Assembly: GCF_001542915.1 (NCBI RefSeq)
Contig: NZ_LNNH01000010.1
Span: 367,039 to 431,038, forward strand
Length of the DNA: 64,000 nt
Reading direction: 5' to 3'
DNA from: Peribacillus simplex
Lineage (GTDB): Bacteria > Bacillota > Bacilli > Bacillales > DSM-1321
The notes beneath the pieces are model-generated. The model saw only the letters and a program-made list of their open reading frames with translations. It made no database searches and was not told where the DNA came from. A program made the translations under genes and the position numbers. Below are positions 31,561 through 39,880 of the stretch, piece by piece; the first letter of the stretch is position 1, and every line of letters begins with the position of its first letter.

Positions 31561-31977
31561 TTAATTTCCTTCTGCTAAGTAATAAGGTGTTTTGTCACCT
31601 TGGCAACCAATGATTGAGTATTTATTTTCTTCAACTACAATTTTCTCGCATTCAAATGTGTTAATTTCTCCACTGCCGTATTCATCTCTAGTGGTATCCT
31701 CAGTAACTTCAAGCTGCTCTCCGTTATATGTTAATTCAGTTAGGATTGGATCGCCTTCCTTCGTGTAAGCCACCACACGAATACTATCCTTATCTCCTGT
31801 TTCTGTATTTTTGATAAATTCTTTTAACCTAGATTCATTTTCAATATCGCCATTATTCCTATTCACGATATCCGTATCAGAAGGAACAAATTTTTTTGAA
31901 TCAGTCTCTATATCGGCACAACCAACTATAAGCAAAAACATTATGCTGACAGTTAAAAAACTTACATATCTCACCAA
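31561..31977 (-). CDS. DUF4362 lipoprotein
   Basis: The protein has 138 residues. A lipoprotein signal ends LLIVGC with Cys20 as the lipid-modified residue. The mature domain (DIVNRNNGDIENESRLKEFI, RVVAYTKEGDPILTELTYNG, GCQGDKTPYYLAEGN) fits DUF4362. It is probably anchored to the outer face of the membrane. Function unknown. Confidence 0.85.
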   Translation of the reverse strand: MVRYVSFLTVSIMFLLIVGCADIETDSKKFVPSDTDIVNRNNGDIENESRLKEFIKNTETGDKDSIRVVAYTKEGDPILTELTYNGEQLEVTEDTTRDEYGSGEINTFECEKIVVEENKYSIIGCQGDKTPYYLAEGN

Positions 31978-32029
31978 AAACTCCCCCTTTAGTTATATGA
32001 CGTTAAAAATCGTTTTCAGTTTCACTTTT

Positions 32030-32095
32030 TCAACGGTCCTGCCCCTGTTGTTCCATAAGAAAAGAACTGCCGAAGCAATTCCCTGATTGATGAAT
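32030..32095 (-). repeat. Dispersed repeat, diverged
   Basis: CGGTCCTGCCCCTGTTGTTC left, GAACTGCCGAAGCAATTCC centre. It lies 3' of the small gene at 32107. Confidence 0.65.
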
Positions 32096-32106
32096 AAGAA
32101 CAGTTT

Positions 32107-32271
32107 TTACAATGTCATTACATTCACAGTAACGATTATTGCTAGTGAAGCCCATACAAGAAAAAGGATTGCAGCAAGATGCTGGGATGCTTCGTCTTTT
32201 ATTGCTTTTATAAATGTTAATATAAAGCTATATCCAATAATGAAAAATAAAATTGCATATAAGAAAAACAA
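32107..32271 (-). CDS. Small two-helix membrane protein (about 54 aa)
   Basis: AAAGGA lies nine bases before a TTG at 32271; an ATG at 32280 in the same frame is too close to it. The product has two helices (LFFLYAILFFIIGYSFILTF and AAILFLVWASLAIIVTVNVM) joined by IKAIKDEASQHL. Unrelated frames on the other strand are weaker. No family was recognised. Confidence 0.55.
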   Translation of the reverse strand: MFFLYAILFFIIGYSFILTFIKAIKDEASQHLAAILFLVWASLAIIVTVNVMTL

Positions 32272-32358
32272 TAGATACATTCCTTTCGTTATACGTTAGA
32301 TCTATAATGCTTGCAGCAGAAACTGTATGATAAAATATGACGCGAAAAACAAAAATTA

Positions 32359-32565
32359 TTAGGAGCCTGCTGCCATAGCCATTCCGATGATTATTAGAAG
32401 GAAACCTAACAAAATCACGCCACTGCCTAATGAAAAAATGAAATCAAATACAAATGAAATGGTACTAAATGTTTTATTTTTATATGTTTTTGCTACATTA
32501 ACAAAATAAAAGATAGCCAAAACAATAAGAAGTAAACCCACTAAAGATAATAATGACCAAATCAT
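32359..32565 (-). CDS. Small two-helix membrane protein (68 aa)
   Basis: GGAGAG precedes the ATG at 32565 (MIWSLLSLVGLLLIVLAIFY). A second helix is FSLGSGVILLGFLLIIIGMA. The loop VNVAKTYKNKTFS is basic. It forms a cluster with the preceding small membrane genes. No family was recognised. Confidence 0.6.
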   Translation of the reverse strand: MIWSLLSLVGLLLIVLAIFYFVNVAKTYKNKTFSTISFVFDFIFSLGSGVILLGFLLIIIGMAMAAGS

Positions 32566-32602
32566 ATGAACACTCTCCACAAACTTTGAATTTTAAATGA
32601 CT

Positions 32603-33196
32603 CTAATCTGTTATAGCCTTAGTTTGAACAGAGTTACATAACCTAGGATCAGAAAGTAACTGTGTTAATTCGCTTAAATATAAATAATGTTTATCGCATT
32701 GTGAGGAATTAGGTATTCTTTCACCCTTATTCATCATTTCTAACATTGGAGAGGAAAGAAGAACTTCAACGATAAGTAAATCCGGTTCTGCTAAGTTCAT
32801 TTTGAAGCCTGCAAATACATCTTCTTGTTTTATGTCTTTAACAGTTTGAATTAGACTTTGTAACTTAGTAACACTAATCGTTAATTTTATTAAAGGAAAA
32901 CATCTTACCGTAGGGTTTTTTACTATCTTTCTATTCCTATAATCATAAACGAAATAAAACTTATCCTGATATTGATTCCGTTTTTTTAATTCATTAGTTA
33001 GTAAGTAATATTGGTCAGTAAGTCCAGTTGATAATTGAGATTCTTCTACCCCTACCATTAACGTCAGAATTTCTGGGGAAGAAATTGATATCGTGGTTAT
33101 TGAGTTTTTTGATATTTTGGAGTTATATTCCATTAATTCACTTAGCTGAGGATTCGATAACTCACCTGCATGGATTCCTATCAGGTATTGATTCAT
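32603..33196 (-). CDS. Hypothetical soluble protein (197 aa)
   Basis: AAAGGAG precedes the ATG. It begins MNQYLIGIHAGELSNPQLSE, and the middle has strands FYFVYDYRNRKIVKN and FPLIKLTISVTKLQSLIQTV. No membrane segment or known motif is seen. The N-terminal HAGEL is suggestive of nothing certain. It lies 3' of the group II intron, in the same orientation. Confidence 0.6.
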   Translation of the reverse strand: MNQYLIGIHAGELSNPQLSELMEYNSKISKNSITTISISSPEILTLMVGVEESQLSTGLTDQYYLLTNELKKRNQYQDKFYFVYDYRNRKIVKNPTVRCFPLIKLTISVTKLQSLIQTVKDIKQEDVFAGFKMNLAEPDLLIVEVLLSSPMLEMMNKGERIPNSSQCDKHYLYLSELTQLLSDPRLCNSVQTKAITD

Positions 33197-33252
33197 ATTC
33201 TACACACTCCTTTTATAATTACTAAGTAAATACGATATAAAAAAAAAAAATC

Positions 33253-33284
33253 CTTCTTCATCACAACTCCCCCTTTAGTTCCAA
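33253..33284 (-). repeat. Dispersed repeat, left part, split by the intron
   Basis: ACTCCCCCTTTAGTTCCA is the left module plus tail of the repeat. It forms the 3' exon of the intron at 33284-33791; the hairpin half of the repeat is on the other side (33793-33821). Confidence 0.7.
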
Positions 33285-33791
33285 TCGAGTAGAGGGAAAA
33301 TAAATGTATTATTTTCGCCCCTCTCACAACACCGTACATACGGTTCGCGTATACGGCGTTTCAATTTATATCACAGTGTGTACTTTTAGATAATGTTCTA
33401 AAGCAGAGGGGACTCCCCTCTGCTTTAGTCTTTTGTTTGAAATTGCTCTTTGTACAACTTTAGATAATCCTATGTCTGCTGACTTCTTGCGATAAACCTT
33501 TTTCGACTGTACATCCGTACATCCGCAAGACCTCCCAGGGTAAGACACCTATCTTTCCTCTTTTACTCGCCTGATTTATTCTACAAAGTTACGCACATCT
33601 TTTGGACTTTAACTTATTTAGGAGTTTCATCCCTTTATAAAGCCTTAGTATCAGATTCCTGTTCGTCGAGCCAAGATTTTATTCCACGCTTCCTCCAGCC
33701 CTTACCTCACGATAAGTACCTTGCGCTTCCTTAGTGGTTGGTCGATGTGTCCCCCCACAGTGTACCTAGATAGATGCCATGCCTGGCACAC
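33284..33791 (-). mobile_element. Group IIC-type intron, internally deleted (about 508 bp)
   Basis: On the minus strand it opens GTGTGCCAGGCATGGC, a GUGYG-type 5' end. It ends with a domain V-like segment (CGCGAACCGTATGTACGGTG) and a domain VI-like stem AGAGGGG...CCCTCT before CTACTCGAT. The 5' exon is a hairpin plus T-run, the target of class C introns. A full-size class C intron carries a reverse transcriptase of about 420 codons; only its last 30 or so are left. It may survive as a ribozyme needing help in trans, or be dead. Confidence 0.82.
33366..33464 (-). pseudogene. Remnant C-terminus of the group II intron reverse transcriptase
   Basis: VVQRAISNKRLKQRGVPSAL then EHYLKVHTVI and stop. 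This fits the end of class C intron-encoded proteins, which typically finish SN(K/R)xLxxxG...YxKVH. The reverse transcriptase, thumb and maturase portions are absent. Confidence 0.65.
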
Positions 33792-33792
33792 T

Positions 33793-33821
33793 AAAAAAAA
33801 GGAACCTCTAGGGAGATTCCT
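33793..33821 (-). terminator. Terminator hairpin used as intron target
   Basis: On the minus strand GGAATCTCCCTAGAGGTTCC followed by TTTTTTTTA, then the intron. It is probably the terminator of the TetR gene at 33923. Confidence 0.8.
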
Positions 33822-33922
33822 AAATTAATCATCTTTACGGCTGAATTATCAATATTTCCTGATAGCCGTAGACATCCCTCGGATTTGGGAGGGTGTGCCG
33901 ATTTACCTGTCTTTTTGTCCTT

Positions 33923-34480
33923 TTAAAATAATGAAAATAATCGTTCGATGTTCTCTTCAAAGTTTTGTTGAATATTTACTTTTTTCGGTGCAATTCCATT
34001 ATTCATGAGTTGCAAATGTCCAAGTACGTAACTCAGAAAAATTTGTACATTTTGCTCAATCATTGATTCATCTTTTGTAATGGGTTTAATAACTTCAACT
34101 AATATGTTATGCAGCTTTTCCATTTGCTGTGAAACTGCATCGGTATCACTGAATTCAGCAAGTCCACCAACCATATCTGGAAATGTGAGTCTGGATTGTG
34201 AATATGAAATCACGCAGAACGCGAATTTACGTAACGCGTCTTTACCTGAGTACGCTAATAATTCATGGTAAATCAATTCGACCAAGCCTTTTAGGTAGAT
34301 GGCTACAACTCCACTTTTTAAATCCTCCAGATTACTTACATATCGATACATCGACTGCGGCTGAATGGATAATGAACGGGCTAACCCATTGTAGGTCAGT
34401 TTAATAAATCCCATTTCACTACTGATTTTCAAACCTTCTTCTAGCACAATTTCTCTTGATAAACTAATTCGCTTTGTCAT
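33923..34480 (-). CDS. TetR/AcrR family transcriptional regulator
   Basis: The protein has 185 residues. The N-terminal helix-turn-helix is LSREIVLEEGLKISSEMGFI then KLTYNGLARSLSIQPQSMYR, then YVSNLEDLKSGV. The C-terminal ligand domain is near DUF1232/TetR_C_33-like forms, not further resolved. It is divergent from the hydrolase/amidohydrolase pair, with a clear inverted repeat at the shared promoter. It probably represses that pair. Confidence 0.9.
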   Translation of the reverse strand: MTKRISLSREIVLEEGLKISSEMGFIKLTYNGLARSLSIQPQSMYRYVSNLEDLKSGVVAIYLKGLVELIYHELLAYSGKDALRKFAFCVISYSQSRLTFPDMVGGLAEFSDTDAVSQQMEKLHNILVEVIKPITKDESMIEQNVQIFLSYVLGHLQLMNNGIAPKKVNIQQNFEENIERLFSLF

Positions 34481-34507
34481 AATTCCATCCTTCTTTAATT
34501 TTGTCGC

Positions 34508-34551
34508 TTGACTAACTCATACCATGAGTATATAGTTGGTGACATGAGTTA
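34508..34551 (+). promoter_or_regulatory. Promoter with overlapping TetR operator
   Basis: TTGACT (34508-34513), 17-base spacer, TATAGT (34531-34536). The spacer holds ACTCAT-ACC-ATGAGT (34515-34529), and ATGAGTTA repeats at 34544-34551, mirroring TAACTCAT at 34513-34520. Binding here would block the rightward promoter. Confidence 0.7.
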
Positions 34552-34591
34552 GCAAGGAGTTTTAAATATATTTTTAAAGGAGCGATTTGCA

Positions 34592-35425
34592 ATGAGTATT
34601 CTACAGGTTAATGGTGCCAATTTATATTATGAAAAAATTGGTCAAGGTCCTGTTATCATCTTGATTCCAGGAGCTAATGGCACTGGAGATATTTATGTCA
34701 AAACAGCTGGTCTTTTACAAGAACAGTATACGGTTGTAACTTATGACCGCCGCGGCTATGGACAGAGTGAATTAACAACCCCATTGCCGAAAGATGCCCA
34801 GAATCCACACAGCACTTACCGTCTTGAAACCGACGCTAATGATGTAGCAGCATTAGCAAAACACCTTACTGATGAACCGATATATATTTTGGGCAGCAGT
34901 TCCGGTGCAATTGTCGCTATGGAAACCTTGCAAGACTATCCTGAGATTGTAAAAAAAGTCGCTTTCCACGAACCGCCAATCAACTCATTTTTGCCTGATT
35001 CATCGGATTGGGCAGCCATGAATGAAAAAATAGTTGAAACTTTCCAGACAGAGGGAATGGCGGCAGCCATGAAACTATTCGGCGAAGCGCTGCATATCGC
35101 TCCTATGGATGCCAAAATGATGGCTAAACCAGCTGTTTCGCTCGAAAATATAGATAACCCCGTTGTTAAAGGAATGGCCGATTGGTTCAAATATGAAATT
35201 CTCCAATACACCAGTCGTAAAATTGATTTAAACAAAATGGCAGAGCAAAAAGAAAAAATCATCTTATTTAATGGTACGGATTCAGTGGGTTCATTCCCTC
35301 AAGATGTTGTCAGAGACTTGTCCGAGAAGCTTGATTTACCTATTCACTCCATTGCTGGCGCCCATTTAGGCTATGCACAAAAGCCCCAGGAATTTGCTCA
35401 AACTGTAAAAGAAGTATTTTTTTAA
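34592..35425 (+). CDS. Alpha/beta hydrolase
   Basis: The protein has 277 residues. The oxyanion region is IPGANGTGD, the YDRRGYGQS strand follows, the nucleophile elbow is GSSSG (Ser103), and the catalytic His258 is in AGAHLGYAQ. AAAGGAG lies upstream. It is the first gene of a two-gene unit with the amidohydrolase 20 bases downstream. A sequence-related hydrolase is encoded at 36881. Substrate unknown; ester or lactone hydrolysis feeding the amidohydrolase is plausible. Confidence 0.88.
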   Translation: MSILQVNGANLYYEKIGQGPVIILIPGANGTGDIYVKTAGLLQEQYTVVTYDRRGYGQSELTTPLPKDAQNPHSTYRLETDANDVAALAKHLTDEPIYILGSSSGAIVAMETLQDYPEIVKKVAFHEPPINSFLPDSSDWAAMNEKIVETFQTEGMAAAMKLFGEALHIAPMDAKMMAKPAVSLENIDNPVVKGMADWFKYEILQYTSRKIDLNKMAEQKEKIILFNGTDSVGSFPQDVVRDLSEKLDLPIHSIAGAHLGYAQKPQEFAQTVKEVFF

Positions 35426-35445
35426 CGTAGAAAGGGATGAAATAG

Positions 35446-36393
35446 ATGAACTATTCAAAAATTGACTTCCATGCTCATTATCTTTCTCCCGGGTATAAGC
35501 ATTTTTTAAAAACGCAATTCAATGATATGGGGGATGGAGTGAAAACTCCAGAATATTCAATTGATTTGACGCTGGAAACTATGGATAAAACAAACATAGA
35601 TTATTCGGTGATTTCAATTTCGTCACCACACATTAATACGGGAGAAATGAACAGTACGATCGAGTTAGCCGCAGAGGTCAATAACTATGCGGCTGAACAG
35701 CAGCGAAAATACCCCAAACAGATCGGCTTTTTGGCTTCTCTACCGCTTCCGCATATTGAAGCTAGTTTAGCGACGATCGAGCTAGCTCTAACCGAACAAC
35801 ATGCGACCGGTTTTACATTACCCACCAACTCCCGTGGGGTATACCTGGGTGACCCGCTTCTTGACCCCATTATGGAATCATTGAATGAACATCATGCCAT
35901 TGTCGCATTGCATCCCAATGAGCCTGGTAAGTATGACACAAAAATTGCGGGTCAAATTCCAACTCCAATTATGGAATTTTTCTTTGATACGACACGCACT
36001 GTATTAAACATGTTGCAAAATGGGATTTTCGTCCGCTATCCCCATATTAACTTCATTATCCCACATGCTGGCGCAGTCCTCCCCATTATTGCAAGTCGTG
36101 TGAAACTGGCGCAAGTGTTGAATCCAGATTTGACCGATGAACAAGTGGATATTATGGCTGTCATGCGCTCGCAATATTTCGACGTCGCGGGTATCGTTCT
36201 TCCCCAACAACTGCCAGTCTTGCTTGACTTAGTCGATCAGGATAAGCTGCTGTACGCTTCCGACACACCGTACACACCAACCAAATTTGTGATTAGTTTG
36301 GCTGAACAACTTGAACAAACGGGTATATTATCAGATGCAGTGAAGCAAAAAATGTTCAAAACCAATGCATATAGATTGCTGAATTTGGAGTAG
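35446..36393 (+). CDS. Amidohydrolase_2 family protein (ACMSD-like)
   Basis: The protein has 315 residues. The metal site shows DFHAH (His9, His11), ALHPNEP (His156), IIPHAG (His207) and YASDTPYT (Asp273). This is the pattern of amidohydrolase_2 decarboxylases and hydrolases related to ACMSD and 2-pyrone dicarboxylate hydrolase. Reaction not defined; removal of a carboxyl group or ring cleavage product hydrolysis is typical. It is co-transcribed with the upstream hydrolase. Confidence 0.88.
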   Translation: MNYSKIDFHAHYLSPGYKHFLKTQFNDMGDGVKTPEYSIDLTLETMDKTNIDYSVISISSPHINTGEMNSTIELAAEVNNYAAEQQRKYPKQIGFLASLPLPHIEASLATIELALTEQHATGFTLPTNSRGVYLGDPLLDPIMESLNEHHAIVALHPNEPGKYDTKIAGQIPTPIMEFFFDTTRTVLNMLQNGIFVRYPHINFIIPHAGAVLPIIASRVKLAQVLNPDLTDEQVDIMAVMRSQYFDVAGIVLPQQLPVLLDLVDQDKLLYASDTPYTPTKFVISLAEQLEQTGILSDAVKQKMFKTNAYRLLNLE

Positions 36394-36471
36394 GTTATAC
36401 CTATTGAATATACCTTTGCTTGTGACGGTTTTTCTATTTACCTCTCCCTTGAATTAGGATTTTTAATAAAA

Positions 36472-36506
36472 AAAGGTGATGCGTTTTGACTTCCAGCATC
36501 ATCCCT
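36472..36506. terminator. Hairpin after the amidohydrolase gene
   Basis: GGTGATGC and GCATCATCC arms, with the T-rich tail on the minus strand. Only weakly terminator-like for the rightward unit. Confidence 0.4.
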
Positions 36507-36549
36507 TAAACACCTGTGAACAAAAGGAAGACGATCAGATGTAAGAGAA

Positions 36550-36690
36550 TCATACGTTTAAGAAGGCTAACGTACCCATATGTTCATTAAGAAAAGCCGT
36601 CCGTATGGAACAATCCTGCGCCTTTGGTTCCGTAAGAAAAAACGTTGCCGCAGCAACCTTCCTTAGTAAGCACCTGGTAGTTCAAAGCAT
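36550..36690 (-). repeat. Two overlapping partial repeat copies
   Basis: GCTAACGTACCCATATGTTC, then CAATCCTGCGCCTTTGGTTC, then GTTGCCGCAGCAACC and AGCACCTGGTAGTT. The rest of the 36394-36880 gap has no CDS. Confidence 0.65.
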
Positions 36691-36757
36691 TCATGCCATT
36701 TTGGGCAAAGTCCGAACTATTACGGTCTTTTTTTTATGAACCGGTTTATCATTCCAC

Positions 36758-36786
36758 AAAAAAAGAACTGGCTAATATCAGTTCCA
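36758..36786 (-). terminator. Terminator of the hydrolase gene at 36881
   Basis: On the minus strand GAACTG/CAGTTC stem followed by TTTTTTT. Confidence 0.75.
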
Positions 36787-36880
36787 TTTTAGAAATTCTT
36801 GCACGTTTGGTTTTACCCAGCGATCTTAAGCTAAAAATACAATTGCCTTATTTCCTTCAGGTTACAATCCTTCACGAACA

Positions 36881-37693
36881 TTAACGCAGTACCTCGTGTA
36901 GCCTCTCAGCAAACTCCTTATGAAGCTCTGAATTGTAACCTCCATGGTGCCCGGGGAACTCCACAAAATTTGTTCCTAGTTGTTCCGCTAAGGCTACCGA
37001 GCATCCATAAGTGAAAAATTCTCGTGAAGCTATCCCACCGGCTGGAAGTACCTGCATCGCCGAAGATTTTATTGCAGTTTTCAATGTATCGATATCTAAT
37101 GAATAGTTTATAATCCCCGGGATTTCATGTTCAACAAAATACGTTGAATTACTTAACAGACGCTTTGGTATCGCATCCTTCGATTGGTCGGAATTACTTG
37201 TATCCCTTTCCGAATTGGACAATAACTTCAAGACCTCACTTTGATGATTCTTCTTAAGGGATTCCAAGAATTGCTTTGCCTGTACGAGCTCATTGCCGGT
37301 TAATAATTGCAATAAGACTGGTTCGTGTGGTATCAATATTCGTATTTGCTCCGGGTGGCGCTTGGATAACTCGAGTCCGATGACTGCACCAGAGCTGCTT
37401 CCAAATACGTACGCCGGTTCATCAGTCAATGTAGCTAGCAGACGGTGAGCGTCGTCGCTATGCGTCTTCACGCGGAAATTCTCAGTTTGATTGAAGAGAC
37501 TGCTGCGGGAATGTCCACGGCGGTCATAGGTAACAACTGTATACCGGTCAGCAAGATTGTCTGCGACATATTGGAATTTATCCGCGTCTCCACCTCCACC
37601 ATGTATCATCAAAAGTAGAGGACCAGAGCCACGTACTTCATAATGGAGGGTCGCCCCAGACACTGCCAAAGTCCCGTTCCTAGTCCCAATCAT
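36881..37693 (-). CDS. Alpha/beta hydrolase, relative of the 34592 protein
   Basis: The protein has 270 residues. Motifs are HGGGGDADKF, VVTYDRRGHSRS, the GSSSG elbow with Ser100, and FPGHHGGYNSE with the catalytic histidine at 249 or 250. The order DRRG...GSSSGA is shared with the product of 34592, suggesting related substrates. No regulator adjoins it directly. Substrate unknown. Confidence 0.88.
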   Translation of the reverse strand: MIGTRNGTLAVSGATLHYEVRGSGPLLLMIHGGGGDADKFQYVADNLADRYTVVTYDRRGHSRSSLFNQTENFRVKTHSDDAHRLLATLTDEPAYVFGSSSGAVIGLELSKRHPEQIRILIPHEPVLLQLLTGNELVQAKQFLESLKKNHQSEVLKLLSNSERDTSNSDQSKDAIPKRLLSNSTYFVEHEIPGIINYSLDIDTLKTAIKSSAMQVLPAGGIASREFFTYGCSVALAEQLGTNFVEFPGHHGGYNSELHKEFAERLHEVLR

Positions 37694-37797
37694 TTATAAC
37701 TCCCCTCTCCTATTTTTCTATTTTCCCCTTTAACATTACCTATATCTCGATGGCATAATTCTATATATTCTTGAATAACATTTGAAATTCCTTCTTC

Positions 37798-37828
37798 AAC
37801 TAACCTCCCCGATAGTTCATGAAGAAGG
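37798..37828 (-). repeat. Dispersed repeat, left module only
   Basis: AACTAACCTCCCCGATAGTT then CATGAAG. Confidence 0.6.
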
Positions 37829-37874
37829 AATCAAAAATATCCGTCTCGATGATCCATTTTATTCAATAAATAAG

Positions 37875-37956
37875 CGATGTATTGAATCCGGATTTTCAGG
37901 TTGATTACGTTTCCATGTCATTTTGGAATAAACTGTTTAAAGATGGGGAGGATTAG
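37875..37956 (+). pseudogene. Possible 3' remnant of a rightward gene
   Basis: After an in-frame TAA the frame reads ISDVLNPDFQVDYVSMSFWN then KLFKDGED and TAG. It is protein-like but has no start. I do not recognise it. The rest of 37694-38034 is the promoter region of the DUF2254 gene. Confidence 0.3.
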
Positions 37957-38034
37957 GTAATACATAGATAGTGTTCCTTAGAACTTGTTGGAAAATTAGC
38001 TTTATGCCTTGAATTTTTTACTGAAAGGAGATAT

Positions 38035-39444
38035 ATGAATGTGGGTAAAATTAATTCTTTTGATAAGATAAAGAAATTTAGAACGATGTCAAATAGGGAA
38101 TTATCTCATATTATTCAATCTAATTTATGGTATACGCCTGTTATATATGTATTTATCTCCTTTCTATTGGTAGGTGCTGCATTAACGGCAGACTATCAAT
38201 ATGAGTTAGGAAAAAATATGATCACTATTTATGCGGTGGATTATAGTCTAACTCAAGCCATTGTCGGTACGCTTACAGCAGCCACTTTGACATTAACTAC
38301 GTTTACATTTAACTTGGTTCTGGTCGTTTTCACGACATTTTCCGGACAGTTTTCGCCACGCATGTTGAAAAATTTCATTGCAAGTAAAGCCACCCAACGT
38401 GTGCTTGGGATTTTTACAGCAAGTTTTTTCTACATGCTATTATGTTATCTATTCCTAAATAAGGATCTTGCACAATATTATTTTGCAGTACCTGTTTTAG
38501 CCACGATAATAGCTGCATTATCTATAGGAACGTTTGTCTTTTTCATTCATCATGCGGTCAATTGGCTGCAGGTTAACCAAATGACTTATGACATGAAAAA
38601 AGAAGCGTTAAGCATTGTAAAAAGTACGTTAGAAGATGAAATGGATCCATATAAAGTAAAAGATATAAGTACCATTAAAGGCCCAATATCCGAGAGTAAG
38701 GAATTTACTATTACTGCAAGGAAATCTGGTTATATTCAACTCGTGGATTATATTACCATGGTTAATGAAGCTCAAAAAGATGGCATCGTTATTCGGTTGG
38801 AATATACAATTGGAAGTTATGTTTTCGAATCAACGCCTATCTTATCCTATTGGAAAAAAAACGCGAAGGAAATAGATGAACTAAAGTATCTTTCGCTTTT
38901 TAGTATCAAAAGGAGGCAATCTGAAGTTCAAGATATTGAATTCAGTATCAACAAACTAGTAGAAGTTGCGATTAGGTCCATAGGTAATTATGATCCCAAA
39001 ACAGCTACAAATGCAATCTATCAAATTGGTGAGGTACTTGCTTCCATTTCACGCAAATCCAATTTTTCTAATTACTTAATAGATGAAAATAATAATCTGC
39101 GCGTGATTTTACAGGAAAGGGATTTTAACCATTATCTTTATCATGGTTTTGGTTATATCAGACATTATGCTAAAGAAAATGTAATTGTGGCAACTGAAAT
39201 TTTAAAAGTGTTAGCTTTAATGGCTAAATCCCTTAATCCACGTGACTATAAAGCCATTTGGGAGTTTGGAGTGTTTACTGCAAGTGGATTCGAGAACCTT
39301 TTTTTATTTAAACTGGACCACCAGCAATTTCACCATGCGCTATCTAATCTTGCTGTTTCGACAAAGCATGAAAAAGAGTATGAAGAGTTCTTGAAACAAA
39401 GAAAAAAAATAGGATTAAATACCAATTCAACTAAACCCGAGTGA
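38035..39444 (+). CDS. DUF2254 membrane protein
   Basis: The protein has 469 residues. Four hydrophobic segments lie in the first 170 residues (IYVFISFLLVGAALTA, AIVGTLTAATLTLTTFTFNL, VLGIFTASFFYMLLCYLF, VLATIIAALSIGTFVFFIHH). The DUF2254-typical FSPRMLKNF and HHAVNWLQVN follow, then a large soluble domain. AAAGGAG precedes the ATG. Function unknown in the family. Confidence 0.88.
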   Translation: MNVGKINSFDKIKKFRTMSNRELSHIIQSNLWYTPVIYVFISFLLVGAALTADYQYELGKNMITIYAVDYSLTQAIVGTLTAATLTLTTFTFNLVLVVFTTFSGQFSPRMLKNFIASKATQRVLGIFTASFFYMLLCYLFLNKDLAQYYFAVPVLATIIAALSIGTFVFFIHHAVNWLQVNQMTYDMKKEALSIVKSTLEDEMDPYKVKDISTIKGPISESKEFTITARKSGYIQLVDYITMVNEAQKDGIVIRLEYTIGSYVFESTPILSYWKKNAKEIDELKYLSLFSIKRRQSEVQDIEFSINKLVEVAIRSIGNYDPKTATNAIYQIGEVLASISRKSNFSNYLIDENNNLRVILQERDFNHYLYHGFGYIRHYAKENVIVATEILKVLALMAKSLNPRDYKAIWEFGVFTASGFENLFLFKLDHQQFHHALSNLAVSTKHEKEYEEFLKQRKKIGLNTNSTKPE

Positions 39445-39484
39445 TGAAATGCAACTGATCGTATATTAGTTTTGCAGCAGGAAA

Positions 39485-39517
39485 CACCACCAGTGCACTC
39501 AGCTTGGTGGTATTTTT
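39485..39517 (+). terminator. Terminator of the DUF2254 gene
   Basis: CACCACC and GGTGGT arms with TATTTTT tail. Confidence 0.7.
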
Positions 39518-39529
39518 ACTATTCATAGG

Positions 39530-39582
39530 CGCTAACGTACCCGTTAGTTCTATCAGACTTATCGCAGAGCCGATACAAACAG
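39530..39582 (-). repeat. Dispersed repeat, right module with extended flank
   Basis: GCTAACGTACCCGTTAGTTC, then AGACTTATCGCAGAGCCGAT, the same flank as at 11912. Confidence 0.7.
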
Positions 39583-39880
39583 TGTGGAATGGGATGTTAT
39601 CAATGAAGAGTAGAGATAAAGTGAAGCAACGGGCAGAGATGACTTGCTCAATAAAACCACCCCTCAGTATTTTGAAGAAGACAATGGGTTGCATACTTAT
39701 GAATCCGAATGTCCTGGTATTTTCAGTGAAGAAGAGAAGTGAAACTATTTCAAGAATCGTAATTCATACGCTAAGGATGAATTACGAAACCTGTAACCTG
39801 TGGGGAATTTTATCTTTACAGATTATTTTTTTAAAATACAAATGGAGAAAAACGGTGGTTTATTCTTTAATTCTATACTT
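39570..39880 (+). pseudogene. Possible decayed gene with several in-frame stops
   Basis: One rightward frame reads NSVEWDVINEE, stop, then SEATGRDDLLNKTTPQYFEE and DNGLHTYESECPGIFSEEEK, stop, then NYFKNRNSYAKDELRNL, stop, then PVGNFIFTDYFF. The protein-like composition across stops suggests a degraded gene. The family is not recognised. Confidence 0.35.

Noticed and set aside
32087-32299. 70-codon rightward frame
   Set aside because: It lies antisense to a two-helix membrane protein whose frame has a better composition and binding site.
33366-33548. 60-codon leftward frame as an intact gene
   Set aside because: Only its last 30 or so codons resemble an intron protein. The first part reads through the intron's structural RNA.
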